DNA from: Enterobacter sp. R4-368
GTDB lineage: Bacteria; Pseudomonadota; Gammaproteobacteria; Enterobacterales; Enterobacteriaceae
Length of the DNA: 64,000 bases
Assembly (NCBI RefSeq): GCF_000410515.1
Contig: NC_021500.1
Span: 3,720,001-3,784,000, forward strand
Direction: 5' to 3'
A model generated the notes under the pieces. It did no database searches, was not told the DNA's origin, and saw nothing but the letters and a program-made list of their open reading frames with translations. Made by a program: the position numbers and the translations under genes. Numbering within the stretch: the first letter of the stretch is position 1; each line of letters opens with the position of its first letter. This document shows, in pieces, positions 34,448 to 43,315 of this stretch.

Positions 34448-34903
34448 TTATGCCCGTTGAAATTGTTGGCGAAGCCGTTCCAGTTGCTGCTTGATATCGG
34501 CAAGCGTTGCGCTATCACAAGCCATTGCACAGCCGATTGCTTCCGGAATCGACGTCGCTTGTTGCTGCAAGTCACGCCCGCTTTCGCTTAGGGTGATCAC
34601 CACCTGGCGTTCATCCTGGCGCGATCGTTGACGACGAATCAGCCCGGCGCTTTCCAGACGCTTCAACAGCGGCGTCAGCGTGGCGGAGTCGAGAAACAGG
34701 CGTTCGCCAATTTCCGACACCGTGATGTCATCTTTCTCCCACAGCACCAGCATCACCAGATATTGCGGGTAGGTGAGATTCATCGGCGCCAGGAGCTGCC
34801 GGTAGAGCTTATGCAGCGCCAGATTTGTTGAGTACAGTGCAAAACAAAACTGGTTATCTAACGCGAGCTGCGCATTCGCGGTTGGAGTCGATGTCTTCTT
34901 CAT
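34448..34903 (-). CDS. ohrR: OhrR, MarR-type organic-peroxide sensor
   Basis: 151 aa from ATG 34903; a GTG seven codons earlier is open. The reactive cysteine sits in [11 protein letters not shown] near the N-terminus, the OhrR signature. The winged helix has [20 protein letters not shown] and wing [14 protein letters not shown]. Oxidation of the Cys releases it from DNA and derepresses ohr. It is upstream of ohr in the same direction with an 82-bp gap containing the main operator. Confidence 0.92.
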   Translation of the reverse strand: MKKTSTPTANAQLALDNQFCFALYSTNLALHKLYRQLLAPMNLTYPQYLVMLVLWEKDDITVSEIGERLFLDSATLTPLLKRLESAGLIRRQRSRQDERQVVITLSESGRDLQQQATSIPEAIGCAMACDSATLADIKQQLERLRQQFQRA

Positions 34904-34914
34904 GAGATTGAATA

Positions 34915-34932
34915 TAGATAGCACGCGATTTT
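34915..34932. promoter_or_regulatory. Second OhrR-like operator at ohrR
   Basis: TAGATAGC-AC-GCGATTTT matches the ohr operator AAAATAGC-GT-GCTATTTT at five of eight left-arm and seven of eight right-arm bases. It begins 12 bp upstream of the chosen ohrR ATG, which fits auto-repression. Confidence 0.55.
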
Positions 34933-35236
34933 ATTGCAAGTTATTTTTGTCGAAAAAGTATTCCCACAAAAATTTGCCTGCTGTTTCAGCATGATAATGG
35001 CGCTTCGCGACCAGAGCCGGGACTTTGCAAAAAATTGCGAAGGCGCAAATGTTGTCGATCACGTGAAAATGAACATTGTTTACTGTGCTTGGTAAATCGC
35101 CGCTTTGAGGAAGAATCCCAGCTGCTTCATGGAATTACGCAGCACGTTACGCAATAGCAGTAAGCCTCTGTGGCAACATTGCCACCACGGAATTCGCGCT
35201 TCATTAGAGGCGGAATTCGTGGCGGAAGAACTGACC
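34933..35236. other. Gap between ohrR and yjjB with alternative hairpins
   Basis: 304 bp without a gene. GTGGCAA-ca-TTGCCAC (35170-35185) forms one hairpin. Starting inside its right arm, CCACGGAATTCGC ... GCGGAATTCGTGG (about 35184-35223) forms a longer imperfect one, so the two are mutually exclusive. They lie just beyond the yjjB stop and lack a T tract. Confidence 0.5.
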
Positions 35237-35710
35237 TTATACGCGGGGGCGTTTGCGATAAATCCACAGCCCAGGAATCGACAGGCCAATAGAGAGTGCG
35301 CCGACAATCGATGATGCTTTCAGGAAGTTCGTTAACAGCAAAATCATCAGTTCTTCGCTGTAGCCAAAATGGCCGATCTTGACCGCCGAAATCATTGCAG
35401 TATAGGCGGAAATGCCCGGAAACATAGGGATCACCGCCGCCACGGTAAAGACTTTCGGGTGCGCCAGATACCAGCGTGACCAGTGGATGCCAATCGAGCC
35501 GACCAGCATTGAGGCGGCAAAAGTCGACCATTCGATATTGAATCCCCAGTGCACCATAGCGAAGCGCGAACCATGGCCAATCGCGCCAAGCAGCGCGCAC
35601 CACGGTAGAGCGCGGTGCGGCACGTTAAATACCATGGCAAAGCCAACGGCAGGGATGGCCGCCAGTAACATATCCTGCGCCAGCGCCAGGATGAACAAAA
35701 TCACATCCAT
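35237..35710 (-). CDS. yjjB: YjjB, ThrE-C-like half of the YjjPB exporter
   Basis: 157 aa (E. coli 157), with four to five membrane segments and the ThrE motif [14 protein letters not shown]. YjjP and YjjB are a split ThrE-type transporter reported to export succinate. The start overlaps yjjP's 3' end by 10 bp. Confidence 0.92.
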   Translation of the reverse strand: MDVILFILALAQDMLLAAIPAVGFAMVFNVPHRALPWCALLGAIGHGSRFAMVHWGFNIEWSTFAASMLVGSIGIHWSRWYLAHPKVFTVAAVIPMFPGISAYTAMISAVKIGHFGYSEELMILLLTNFLKASSIVGALSIGLSIPGLWIYRKRPRV

Positions 35711-36477
35711 CCGCGTAATCCCCACAATGTCATTGCCATTACCACACCAATACAGGTGGCAAGCGTTAATAAGCTGGCGATAGCCCAGCGTGCAAGGCCC
35801 GTATTGATATGTCCTTTAAACATATCGGCAACCGAATTAATCAGCGGAAACCCCGGTACCAGAAGTAAAACGCTGGCGGCCATCGCAACGGTGGATGATT
35901 GCAGAAAAACGGGCAGCGTCAGCATCAAGCCGGAAACCGTAGTAGCAACAAAAGCGGTGATACAAAAGTTGATTTGCGGGTGTAAGTGGCGACCTGCCAG
36001 CACAAGGCGGACATACATCGCGACACTACTGGCGCAAAAAGTTATAAAAGCACCATCCCAGCCGCCGTTATTGAGCTTGCAAAAGCAGGCACAAGAGAGA
36101 CCCACCATCAGCGTGACCAGCCAGCGCGGGTAGCGTAAGGGTTTGACCTGAGCGAAGCGCTTCTCGACGTCTTTGCAATCCAATAACTTATGTTCAGTGA
36201 GAATGACAATATGCTGAACTTCCGTCACCACGTGCATATTAATGCCGCGATCGCTATTTTTACGGGTTGATGTCAGGCACATTCCGTCTTTAATCGTGGT
36301 AAGAACAATGGCATTGGAAGAAATCGAGCTTTCAACACTGTCCATACCCAGCGCCAGTCCCAGACGCGTTGAAAGCTCCTCAACCAGCGCGCTCTCTGCG
36401 CCGTGCTGTAACAAAAAAAGGCCACACTGAATGCACAGCCGCGTAATGGCCCGCTGTGATGACTGGTCTGTTTGCAT
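35701..36477 (-). CDS. yjjP: YjjP, ThrE-N-like half of the YjjPB exporter
   Basis: 258 aa (E. coli 256). A cytosolic N-terminal domain (about 1-115) contains [22 protein letters not shown], and about five membrane segments follow, with [20 protein letters not shown] as the ThrE signature. It is the upstream gene of the yjjPB operon. Confidence 0.92.
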   Translation of the reverse strand: MQTDQSSQRAITRLCIQCGLFLLQHGAESALVEELSTRLGLALGMDSVESSISSNAIVLTTIKDGMCLTSTRKNSDRGINMHVVTEVQHIVILTEHKLLDCKDVEKRFAQVKPLRYPRWLVTLMVGLSCACFCKLNNGGWDGAFITFCASSVAMYVRLVLAGRHLHPQINFCITAFVATTVSGLMLTLPVFLQSSTVAMAASVLLLVPGFPLINSVADMFKGHINTGLARWAIASLLTLATCIGVVMAMTLWGLRGWM

Positions 36478-37010
36478 GATTACCCTGGTATTGTTGCACT
36501 GGCGCTCACGAAGGGTGGAGCGGAAAGCCTATTTTTAGCACAGGACACCGGCTGGATGGCGCTAAGAAAGATCAAGAATTGTGCATTAAATCACGCTTGT
36601 TCATGTTCAAAAGGAGAGCTTATCGCATGTTAAGAATGAAGTAATAACAGAAAAGAAACAGCAGATTTTTTTCTGTTTAGCTGAGAATAATGATGAAGTT
36701 AGCGTTAATAAGATCTTATATATTATTTAAGATGATTGCTTTTATCTTATCTCAATATGTGCCGACTGTTTTAAATTTCTTATTTTATTATTAATAATGT
36801 ATCGGATGTTTTAATGCGCATTGTGTAATGTTGACACGCTACTTGTGGATATTATAATTCAGTACATTATATTTATTTCCATTCATAAACTGTGCCAATT
36901 TTATGGCAGCTCCATCAAAACGGTGCTGCTACTTTACGCAATATGAGTATTAACTGAGTAAATACTTATAAATAAGGTTGATAGAACGCGCAAATGGAAG
37001 CGGAGGTTTT
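36478..37010. other. AT-rich upstream region of yjjQ-bglJ
   Basis: 533 bp, strongly AT-rich from about 36590 on, with runs such as TATATATTATTTAAG. No gene was seen. In E. coli yjjQ-bglJ is silenced by H-NS, and this sequence has the expected character. GGAGG lies four bases before the yjjQ ATG. Confidence 0.5.
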
Positions 37011-37733
37011 ATGCTATCGAGAGACGGCAATCAGGGGATTATCATCAGCAAAACGCCGATACTTAGGGTCGGGATTGGCGGCATTCTTGAGCGACATTTC
37101 CCGGAATATGCACTCAATTATTATTCATCAGTGGAAGAGGTTGCACTGCTTAAATTAAAATGCGCCAGATTGATAATCACTGACTTATCAGGGGAGCAGC
37201 GTTATGCAAGAAAAAGCTGTCAGCAATATTATTCACTGTTTCCTCAATGCGATAACGCACGCTGGCTATTCTTCGTTTCGCGCAGCCTCTACCCTGTGGC
37301 CGCTGAGCTTCTTATGCAGCCCCAAACGACCTTGCTGGCAGATGTGGAACCGATAGAGGGCGTAATTGACGCCATTCGTAATGGGCATAAGAATGTTGAG
37401 AATATAAGCCAAACCTTATTGACTTCAGGATGGCATAAACACACCGACAATTCTTTTTCGAACGCAATGTTAACGTTGTCTGAGCGCAAAGTGTTACGCC
37501 TCCTTGGAAAAGGATGGGGGATTAATCAAATTGCCACGCTGCTTAAAAAAAGTAATAAAACAGTCAGCGCGCAGAAAAATAGCGCAATGCGGCGGTTATC
37601 ACTACGTAGTAATGCAGATTTGTATACATGGATTAATAGCAGTCAGGGAATGAAACAGCTGGATTTTGGTACGGCGGACGGAGAGCATAATGAATGGAAA
37701 ATACCAGGAAGAAGGGAAATGTTGCCATCATAG
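37011..37733 (+). CDS. yjjQ: LuxR-type regulator YjjQ
   Basis: 240 aa (E. coli 241). A pseudo-receiver-like N-terminal domain precedes a C-terminal LuxR HTH (about 165-225; LSERKVLRLLGKGWGINQIA, KTVSAQKNSAMRRL), almost identical to E. coli YjjQ. It represses flagellar, capsule and other genes in E. coli. The start at 37011 follows GGAGGTTTT. It overlaps bglJ by 40 bp. Confidence 0.92.
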   Translation: MLSRDGNQGIIISKTPILRVGIGGILERHFPEYALNYYSSVEEVALLKLKCARLIITDLSGEQRYARKSCQQYYSLFPQCDNARWLFFVSRSLYPVAAELLMQPQTTLLADVEPIEGVIDAIRNGHKNVENISQTLLTSGWHKHTDNSFSNAMLTLSERKVLRLLGKGWGINQIATLLKKSNKTVSAQKNSAMRRLSLRSNADLYTWINSSQGMKQLDFGTADGEHNEWKIPGRREMLPS

Positions 37734-38365
37734 AAAAATGCATAATGAGCGGGGAGGGCCTACGACATTTATTTGATGAATCTGCTATTAATCACTATCA
37801 ATTTTATTTTTTTAAAGATCATTCGGCGTTTCGGCAGGCGCTGAAACAGACTTCGTTTTTTTCCGTCATCTATTCCCTTTTTGGTCAACGGAAAGAACGG
37901 CTGGAATGCTTGATGTGTCTGCATTTACTCTCCCTTTCTCATCCAGGAATGCAACGCATTGTATTAGCGGGAGACAACCGTGAAGCGCGGCTGGTTGGGC
38001 ATCTCTCCCCCTCACGGTTGCACGGGATATTAAGTAAATCATCCCCCCTTGCTGTGCTACTGGAGGAGTTGGTCACGTTGTTTGGGGAGACGCGGCGCAT
38101 TAACGAAAACATGATTAACCATTGGTATGTGAGCCAGTGTCGTATGCTCAGCCCGACAGAAAGGGAAATTCTGAACTACATGACGCGGGGGTTTTCTGTT
38201 GCCGAAATTGCATCGCAGCTGGATCGTAATGTGAAAACTATTCGAGCGCATAAATTCAACGCAATGGCAAAGCTGGGGGTCACATCAGATGTCGGTTTGC
38301 TTGATGCGGCGGATATTCTGACATGGAAGCCACCCTGCGCGCGGGCCGCATCGGAGTTAATGTAA
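37694..38365 (+). CDS. bglJ: LuxR-type regulator BglJ
   Basis: 223 aa (E. coli 225). The C-terminal LuxR HTH (about 150-210) has LSPTEREILNYMTRGFSVAE and KTIRAHKFNAMAKLGV. BglJ forms heterodimers with RcsB to activate bgl, leuO and other H-NS-silenced loci. It lies in the yjjQ operon with a 40-bp overlap. Confidence 0.92.
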   Translation: MENTRKKGNVAIIEKCIMSGEGLRHLFDESAINHYQFYFFKDHSAFRQALKQTSFFSVIYSLFGQRKERLECLMCLHLLSLSHPGMQRIVLAGDNREARLVGHLSPSRLHGILSKSSPLAVLLEELVTLFGETRRINENMINHWYVSQCRMLSPTEREILNYMTRGFSVAEIASQLDRNVKTIRAHKFNAMAKLGVTSDVGLLDAADILTWKPPCARAASELM

Positions 38366-38415
38366 ACGTTTTTTTGGGAACTGCGCCAGGCTATCCCTGG
38401 CGCTTTGTTAGGCAA

Positions 38416-38874
38416 CTACAGACACACATCAATCCATTTCGCGTGTGTTAATTGCGCCATTCTGTCGGGAGAAATACGAATCGCGCTGTGAATTGCTCCC
38501 GCGGCCGGTAACACTTCCTGATAGCGTTTTAACGACACGTCACAATATACCTGCAACGGGTTTTCCAGCCCAAACGGGCAGACACCACCGACTGGATGTC
38601 CGGTAATGGTGACAACCTCATCACTGCTTAGCATTCGGGCTTTCGCGCCAAAGGTATTTTTTAGTTTTTTATTATCAAGGCGTGCATCACCTTTCGCGAC
38701 GACCAATATCACTTCGTTTTTCACTTTTAACGACAGTGTCTTTGCGATTTGCCCTGGTTCGACATTATGCGCGGCGGCGGCGAGTGCCACGGTCGCTGTA
38801 CTTTGGTTAAGTTCAATAATATCGATGTCGGGGGCGTTATCGGCAAAGAACTGCCGTACGGACTGCAAACTCAT
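38416..38874 (-). CDS. YbaK/EbsC-family aminoacyl-tRNA deacylase-like protein
   Basis: 152 aa from ATG 38874 (GGAG six to seven bases upstream). The YbaK/ProX fold shows a Lys in GQIAKTLSLKV and the conserved VGGVCPFGLENPLQVYCD. These proteins hydrolyse mis-acylated tRNA such as Ala- or Cys-tRNA(Pro). Its stop lies 50 bp from the bglJ stop (convergent). It is not at this position in E. coli K-12. Confidence 0.85.
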   Translation of the reverse strand: MSLQSVRQFFADNAPDIDIIELNQSTATVALAAAAHNVEPGQIAKTLSLKVKNEVILVVAKGDARLDNKKLKNTFGAKARMLSSDEVVTITGHPVGGVCPFGLENPLQVYCDVSLKRYQEVLPAAGAIHSAIRISPDRMAQLTHAKWIDVCL

Positions 38875-38989
38875 GATGTTCTCCAGCAAATGACCGCCAT
38901 TAATCTGTCACAAGCCTGTTATGCGTGTAAATAACCGGGCATAACAAACATCTTACTGCCAGATTCTCGATCCTCTTCACAATCGCGGA

Positions 38990-39010
38990 AACCGGTTACA
39001 GTAACCGGTT
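38990..39010. promoter_or_regulatory. Tandem LacI-family-like operators upstream of the PTS gene
   Basis: AACCGGTTAC-A-GTAACCGGTT is a perfect 21-bp palindrome made of two AACCGGTT cores 13 bp apart. Each core with its flanks (GGAAACCGGTTACA, AGTAACCGGTTGCA) resembles LacI/GalR-type sites such as that of AscG. No LacI-family gene lies in the window. Confidence 0.6.
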
Positions 39011-39083
39011 GCAGTGTTAACAAGCCGGGTTAATACTCATTTTGTCATTTCCCTCTGTTCATAAAATTAAAAAAGAGCCGTCT

Positions 39084-39200
39084 ATGAAACCTACTCAACT
39101 TTGCTGTAATGCTGGTTCGAAAACCTGCATGGTTTCACGTCAAAAACATGGATCGCTGCACGGCAGAACGGTTGCTGATGCGCTTACTTTGTTAGCCTGA
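39084..39200 (+). CDS. Candidate 38-aa peptide upstream of the PTS EIIC gene
   Basis: ATG 39084 to TGA 39198-39200 encodes a Cys-containing, basic peptide (MKPTQLCCNAGSKTCMVSRQ, then 18 more ending ADALTLLA). AAGAG precedes it by about seven bases, and the EIIC ATG follows 13 bases after its stop. It could be a leader peptide or a chance frame. No family recognised. Confidence 0.35.
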   Translation: MKPTQLCCNAGSKTCMVSRQKHGSLHGRTVADALTLLA

Positions 39201-39213
39201 TAGGAGATCTACT

Positions 39214-40554
39214 ATGTCTGCCAACCATGCTGCGTTTAATCTTATTTTCCGGTTTATAGAAAATTATGTCAGTCCGGTAGCCGGACGCATCTCTTCCCAG
39301 CGTCATGTTATGGCGATTCGCGACGGTTTTATCTCCGCGATGCCGTTTATGATAGTGGGCTCATTCTTGCTGGTATTTGCATACCCTCCATTTTCGCCAG
39401 ATACGACGTGGGGTTTTGCCCGGACATGGCTGGACCTGGCGAAGCAGTATGAAGGGCGGATCCTTACGCCTTTTGATATGACGATGGGCATTATGTCTAT
39501 CTATATCTGTGCGGCGATTGCTTACAATCTCGGTAAACATTATGTGAAGTCGCATCAGCTGGATCCGTTTATGTGCGCGATGCTGTCGCTGATGGCTTTT
39601 TTACTGGTCGCAGCACCCAAAACCAACGGCACATTGCCAGTTGATAGTCTGGGCGGCACCGGTATTTTTACCGCGATCCTGGTGGCTGTTTACTGCGTTG
39701 AAATGATGCGTTTTCTGAAAGCGCACAATATAGGCATCCGTTTGCCAGACCAGGTGCCGCCAATGATCAAAAACTCTTTTGATTTGCTGATCCCGGTTTT
39801 GGTCGTGGTGCTTACCCTTTATCCGCTGAGCCTGCTTATCCAGACGCAGTTCAACATGTTAATTCCGCAAGCCATTATGGCGCTATTCAAACCACTGGTG
39901 GCGGCGGCGGACTCGCTACCTGCGATTTTGCTGGCGGTGATCATCGGCCATTTATTGTGGTTTGCGGGTATTCATGGTGCGGCGATTGTTTCCGGGATGC
40001 TGCAGATGTTCTGGTTAACGAACCTCGGGCTTAACCAGAGTGCGCTGGCGCAAGGTGCACCGTTACCGCATATCTTTATGGAAGCGTTCTGGACATTCTT
40101 TATTGTGATTGGCGGATCCGGGGCGACCATGGGACTGGTGTTCTGCTACTTGCGTAGCCGCTCGGTGCATTTGCGTTCGATCGGGCGTTTGAGCGTGGTA
40201 CCGAGTTTGTTCAACATCAACGAGCCGGTTATTTTTGGTACTCCCATCGTAATGAACCCTGTGTTCTTTATCCCATTCCTGCTGGCTCCGACTCTTAATG
40301 CGATTATTGCCTGGGCGGCAATGAAACTGGATCTGATTGGCCGCGTCATCTCGGTCGTACCCTGGACAGCACCTGCGCCGATTGGCGGTGCATGGGCGTT
40401 AGGTTGGGATTTCCGCGCGGCGATCCTTGTCGTTCTGCTGGCCTGTGTGTCTGCGATAATTTACTACCCGTTCTTTAAAGTGTATGAGAAACAGTTGCTG
40501 GAACAGGAAGCTGAAGAGGCACAACGCGCAGAGGAAGATAAGCAGGTTGCGTGA
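39214..40554 (+). CDS. PTS EIIC permease, lactose/cellobiose (CelB) family, orphan
   Basis: 446 aa. About ten membrane segments run from residue 30 to 425, with the EIIC signatures LLWFAGIHGAAIVSGMLQMF and PSLFNINEPVIFGTPIVMNP, the latter in the conserved sugar-binding loop. The family transports cellobiose, chitobiose or other beta-glucosides with separate EIIA and EIIB. Neither partner, nor a phospho-beta-glucosidase, is encoded nearby, so it must borrow EIIB/EIIA from elsewhere. AGGAGATCT lies upstream of the ATG. Tandem LacI-type operators 200 bp upstream suggest sugar control. Confidence 0.88.
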   Translation: MSANHAAFNLIFRFIENYVSPVAGRISSQRHVMAIRDGFISAMPFMIVGSFLLVFAYPPFSPDTTWGFARTWLDLAKQYEGRILTPFDMTMGIMSIYICAAIAYNLGKHYVKSHQLDPFMCAMLSLMAFLLVAAPKTNGTLPVDSLGGTGIFTAILVAVYCVEMMRFLKAHNIGIRLPDQVPPMIKNSFDLLIPVLVVVLTLYPLSLLIQTQFNMLIPQAIMALFKPLVAAADSLPAILLAVIIGHLLWFAGIHGAAIVSGMLQMFWLTNLGLNQSALAQGAPLPHIFMEAFWTFFIVIGGSGATMGLVFCYLRSRSVHLRSIGRLSVVPSLFNINEPVIFGTPIVMNPVFFIPFLLAPTLNAIIAWAAMKLDLIGRVISVVPWTAPAPIGGAWALGWDFRAAILVVLLACVSAIIYYPFFKVYEKQLLEQEAEEAQRAEEDKQVA

Positions 40555-40573
40555 TGGTGTCGAATAAAAACGA

Positions 40574-40595
40574 AGAGGGCGATTTATCGCCCTCT
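40574..40595. terminator. Bidirectional terminator between the PTS gene and fhuF
   Basis: Perfect 9-bp stem AGAGGGCGA/TCGCCCTCT with loop TTTA. It lies 20 bp after the EIIC stop and 2 bp from the fhuF stop, with AAAAA on the left (Ts for leftward transcription). Confidence 0.8.
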
Positions 40596-40597
40596 GC

Positions 40598-41386
40598 TTA
40601 TTTCAGCGTACAGTCACCGCACTGCTGAACATCGGGCAGGCGATAGCGCTGGCAGCAAGTGCGACGCACCAGAGCGCCGTCGCGCATAACAACTGTGCGC
40701 CACAAAGGGTTATCACTGCCGTCAGCGAGCTGCTTTTCGAAAAAGCAAAGCTGGCGAAGTGCGGCAACACGCGTTTCACCTAGTTTTGGGATGAGTTCCC
40801 CCAGGCACCAGTTAATCAGATAGCCGGTATTGCTCCAGATAAGTTTACCGTTGATATCGCCGGTGGCTTCCAGCGCCTGAACTACCGGGAGGATCGCCTG
40901 CGTCGTTAATGCGCATATACGCTGCGCGTCGTCGCATGACGACAACTTATTATCCCGTTGCACATCAATCCAGAAACACGCGGCGCGGCCGGTTTCATGG
41001 AACTCGGCATGAAAATGTTCCGGGGAGAGACTAGTGGCGCTTTTTTGCGTCAGCAACGTCAATAATAGTGGCGGTACCAGCAACCCGAGATACCACTGCG
41101 CCCATAACGATAGCAACGGTTTGTTTTCACGTTGCTGCGTCAACTGGTTGCGGTAAATATGATCGGAGTAGGTGGCGATAAGTGACTGTAATGCGGCAGG
41201 GTGCGCCCACTCAGCCAGTGTCATTGCTTTGTACGGCGCGGGTTCATTCAGCCGAATAAAATCGAGCAAATACTCGCGGGTGCTGGCGATAGTTTCCCGC
41301 ATGGCATTTGCCAGCGAATCACGCTCATCAGTGAGTCGGCTTCGCCAGATAATGTTTTCGGTGATCGATGCGGTGCGATAGGTCAT
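40598..41386 (-). CDS. fhuF: Ferric siderophore reductase FhuF
   Basis: 262 aa, the E. coli length, from ATG 41386. The C-terminal RRTCCQRYRLPDVQQCGDC carries Cys244, Cys245, Cys256 and Cys259, which bind the unusual [2Fe-2S] cluster. It reduces hydroxamate-bound Fe3+ in the cytoplasm. A GATAATGATTGC sequence just upstream looks like part of a Fur box. Confidence 0.95.
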   Translation of the reverse strand: MTYRTASITENIIWRSRLTDERDSLANAMRETIASTREYLLDFIRLNEPAPYKAMTLAEWAHPAALQSLIATYSDHIYRNQLTQQRENKPLLSLWAQWYLGLLVPPLLLTLLTQKSATSLSPEHFHAEFHETGRAACFWIDVQRDNKLSSCDDAQRICALTTQAILPVVQALEATGDINGKLIWSNTGYLINWCLGELIPKLGETRVAALRQLCFFEKQLADGSDNPLWRTVVMRDGALVRRTCCQRYRLPDVQQCGDCTLK

Positions 41387-41407
41387 AGCGCCAGCCGATA
41401 GCAAATC

Positions 41408-41429
41408 TAAATGATAATGATTGCTAATC
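41408..41429. promoter_or_regulatory. Probable Fur box of fhuF
   Basis: TAAATGATAATGATTGCTAATC, 22 bp upstream of the fhuF ATG, contains the GATAATGAT half of the Fur consensus; the other half is poorly conserved. fhuF is a known Fur target. Confidence 0.55.
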
Positions 41430-41488
41430 CTAGCCAGAGGTAAAATCGATAGCAACATTTTTATCGAAAAGTTAGCGCTGAGCGCACC

Positions 41489-42553
41489 TCAGGCGACACG
41501 CAGCTCGCCACTCACCAGAATGTTATTACGACCTAAATGTTTGGCTTCATATAACGCTTTATCGGCGAGCGAAAGCGCCGCATCAATATCGTGATCGACA
41601 AGTGGCGCAATCCCGATACTGATCGTGACGTTTGTGGCGACGCTTTCGTTAAACATATGCGGGATTTTTAAATCGTACACTTTCTGGCGGATGCGCTCTC
41701 CGGTAAGGCGAGCCTGCTCAACATCAACGTTATTCAGCAGGATCATAAACTCTTCGCCGCCAAAGCGCGCGACGATATCACGGGAACGCACGGCGTCGCG
41801 TAAAGCGGCGGAAACACGGATAAGCGCCTGATCGCCCATCATGTGTCCGTAGTGGTCGTTGTAGGCTTTGAAGTGGTCAATATCGAGCAGCAGGACGAAA
41901 CGCGAACTCTCATCAACGGCCAGCAAGTTATCAAGTTTGTGTTGCAAACCACGACGGTTGTACAGGCCGGTTAGTGGGTCAAGCATGCTCAGATCATTTA
42001 GCGTTTTACGCTCCTGCATCAGGCGGTTCATCAGTGCAAGGGCAAAACTATCGTTACGTTTTTGGATCGCATGCTGGATAGAGATCCCCAACACTGGCAG
42101 CGCAAAGGTGTAAATAAGCCTGATTGCGCTTTCCCCTTCGCTAAACCACAGACATGTCACGAAGACCGGCAAAGAGTGCAGCAAAAAGGCGACAATGTTA
42201 TTTGAAAATGCGATCGAGCCGATAAAAAGCACGCTTAGCAAGGCTATAAGCAGGTAGGTAGAGGCGTTGTCATTAAGTAACCTGACTTTGGTTATCACAT
42301 GCCATGCCCACAGGCAGCCAAATATAAGTGAGATGAATGTGATATTGATTTTTGTTTTTGGATAACACTTTTGCCAGACGGGCAGCATAATGCTCGCCGC
42401 AAAGATAGCGCACACGGGAAACGTGAACGCGCGCTGATTGTAGAGCGGCAGAGCAATAGAGAACAAAGCTGAGATTGCGTTGAGCAGTAAAAAGAGTCGT
42501 AGGGACAATCGATATCTCTTATTACATAGAGATTGCCAGGTTTGTAATGTCAT
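41489..42553 (-). CDS. Membrane-bound GGDEF diguanylate cyclase
   Basis: 354 aa. Six predicted membrane segments (about 17-160) form an N-terminal sensor, and the GGDEF domain spans about 190-350. The catalytic motif is GGEEF (265-269), with an RSRD inhibitory I-site (256-259) exactly five residues before it, so it should make c-di-GMP and be product-inhibited. A phosphodiesterase partner is not encoded nearby. It sits between fhuF and yjjZ, where E. coli has none. Confidence 0.9.
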   Translation of the reverse strand: MTLQTWQSLCNKRYRLSLRLFLLLNAISALFSIALPLYNQRAFTFPVCAIFAASIMLPVWQKCYPKTKINITFISLIFGCLWAWHVITKVRLLNDNASTYLLIALLSVLFIGSIAFSNNIVAFLLHSLPVFVTCLWFSEGESAIRLIYTFALPVLGISIQHAIQKRNDSFALALMNRLMQERKTLNDLSMLDPLTGLYNRRGLQHKLDNLLAVDESSRFVLLLDIDHFKAYNDHYGHMMGDQALIRVSAALRDAVRSRDIVARFGGEEFMILLNNVDVEQARLTGERIRQKVYDLKIPHMFNESVATNVTISIGIAPLVDHDIDAALSLADKALYEAKHLGRNNILVSGELRVA

Positions 42554-42809
42554 ACCTAAAAATCGTTATTTATCCGCAATATACTACTGCGCTATGAGTC
42601 AAAGGAAAAAAGAAGTAACGCAATGAAACTGTCATTGCGAAAAATTAGTGATTTGGATTTAGATTTAAGCAGCGCTTAATTTATCACCTTCCTGAATGAC
42701 TGTCATTAGATGATGAGTAATCTTCATACGACCGTATGACCGCAGGCTGACAATTGAGAAAAGATATCATATGATATTGGTTATCATTATCGGTTTGAGA
42801 GATGAAACC

Positions 42810-43049
42810 ATGTTGCAGCGAGCGCTGGGAAGTGGCTGGGGAATTGTGGTGCCTGGAGTGATTGTTGCTGTGCTGATGCTGGCGGATTTATCAGCCAATG
42901 CGTGGCGAATGGTGATTGTTCTGGGCTTACTACTTACACCCGCCATGCTTTACCATAAGCGTTTACGCCATTTTATTTTATTGCCTTCAGGCGTTGCTCT
43001 GGTTGGCGCAATGATGCTGATGCTATTGAATCTAAAGATGATGATGTAA
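42810..43049 (+). CDS. yjjZ: DUF1435 small membrane protein YjjZ
   Basis: 79 aa from ATG 42810, MLQRALGSGWGIVVPGVIVA through LKMMM, with three hydrophobic segments. DUF1435 and the position between fhuF and the leu tRNAs match E. coli YjjZ. An upstream in-frame ATG at 42771 would add 13 residues. Function unknown. Confidence 0.82.
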   Translation: MLQRALGSGWGIVVPGVIVAVLMLADLSANAWRMVIVLGLLLTPAMLYHKRLRHFILLPSGVALVGAMMLMLLNLKMMM

Positions 43050-43082
43050 CAGGGGAGCAATACAGGGAGAGAATAAGATATC

Positions 43083-43169
43083 TGGTGCGAGGGGGGGGAC
43101 TTGAACCCCCACGTCCGTAAGGACACTAACACCTGAAGCTAGCGCGTCTACCAATTCCGCCACCTTCGC
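43083..43169 (-). tRNA. leuQ: tRNA-Leu (CAG), third in the operon
   Basis: 87 nt including encoded CCA. Cloverleaf begins GCGAAGGTGGCGGAATTGGT, anticodon CAG, long variable arm GTCC-TTAC-GGAC, T arm GGGGGTTCAAGTCCCCC. Matches E. coli leuV/P/Q. Confidence 0.97.
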
Positions 43170-43200
43170 ACAGTCATCTTACTTTTTGATATCGCCTCGT

Positions 43201-43287
43201 TGGTGCGAGGGGGGGGACTTGAACCCCCACGTCCGTAAGAACACTAACACCTGAAGCTAGCGCGTCTACCAATTCCGCCACCTTCGC
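43201..43287 (-). tRNA. leuP: tRNA-Leu (CAG), second in the operon
   Basis: 87 nt, identical to its neighbours except for one base in the variable arm: GTTC instead of GTCC opposite GGAC, turning a C-G pair into a U-G wobble. Anticodon CAG and CCA end intact. Confidence 0.97.
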
Positions 43288-43315
43288 ACAGTGCGAGCGA
43301 TATCAACGTGGTTTA

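Noticed and set aside
36478..37010. Possible short gene starting ATGTTAAGAATG near 36634 after AAAAGGAGAG
   Set aside because: The ribosome site looks good, but the frame ends after five codons (TAA); no other frame follows.
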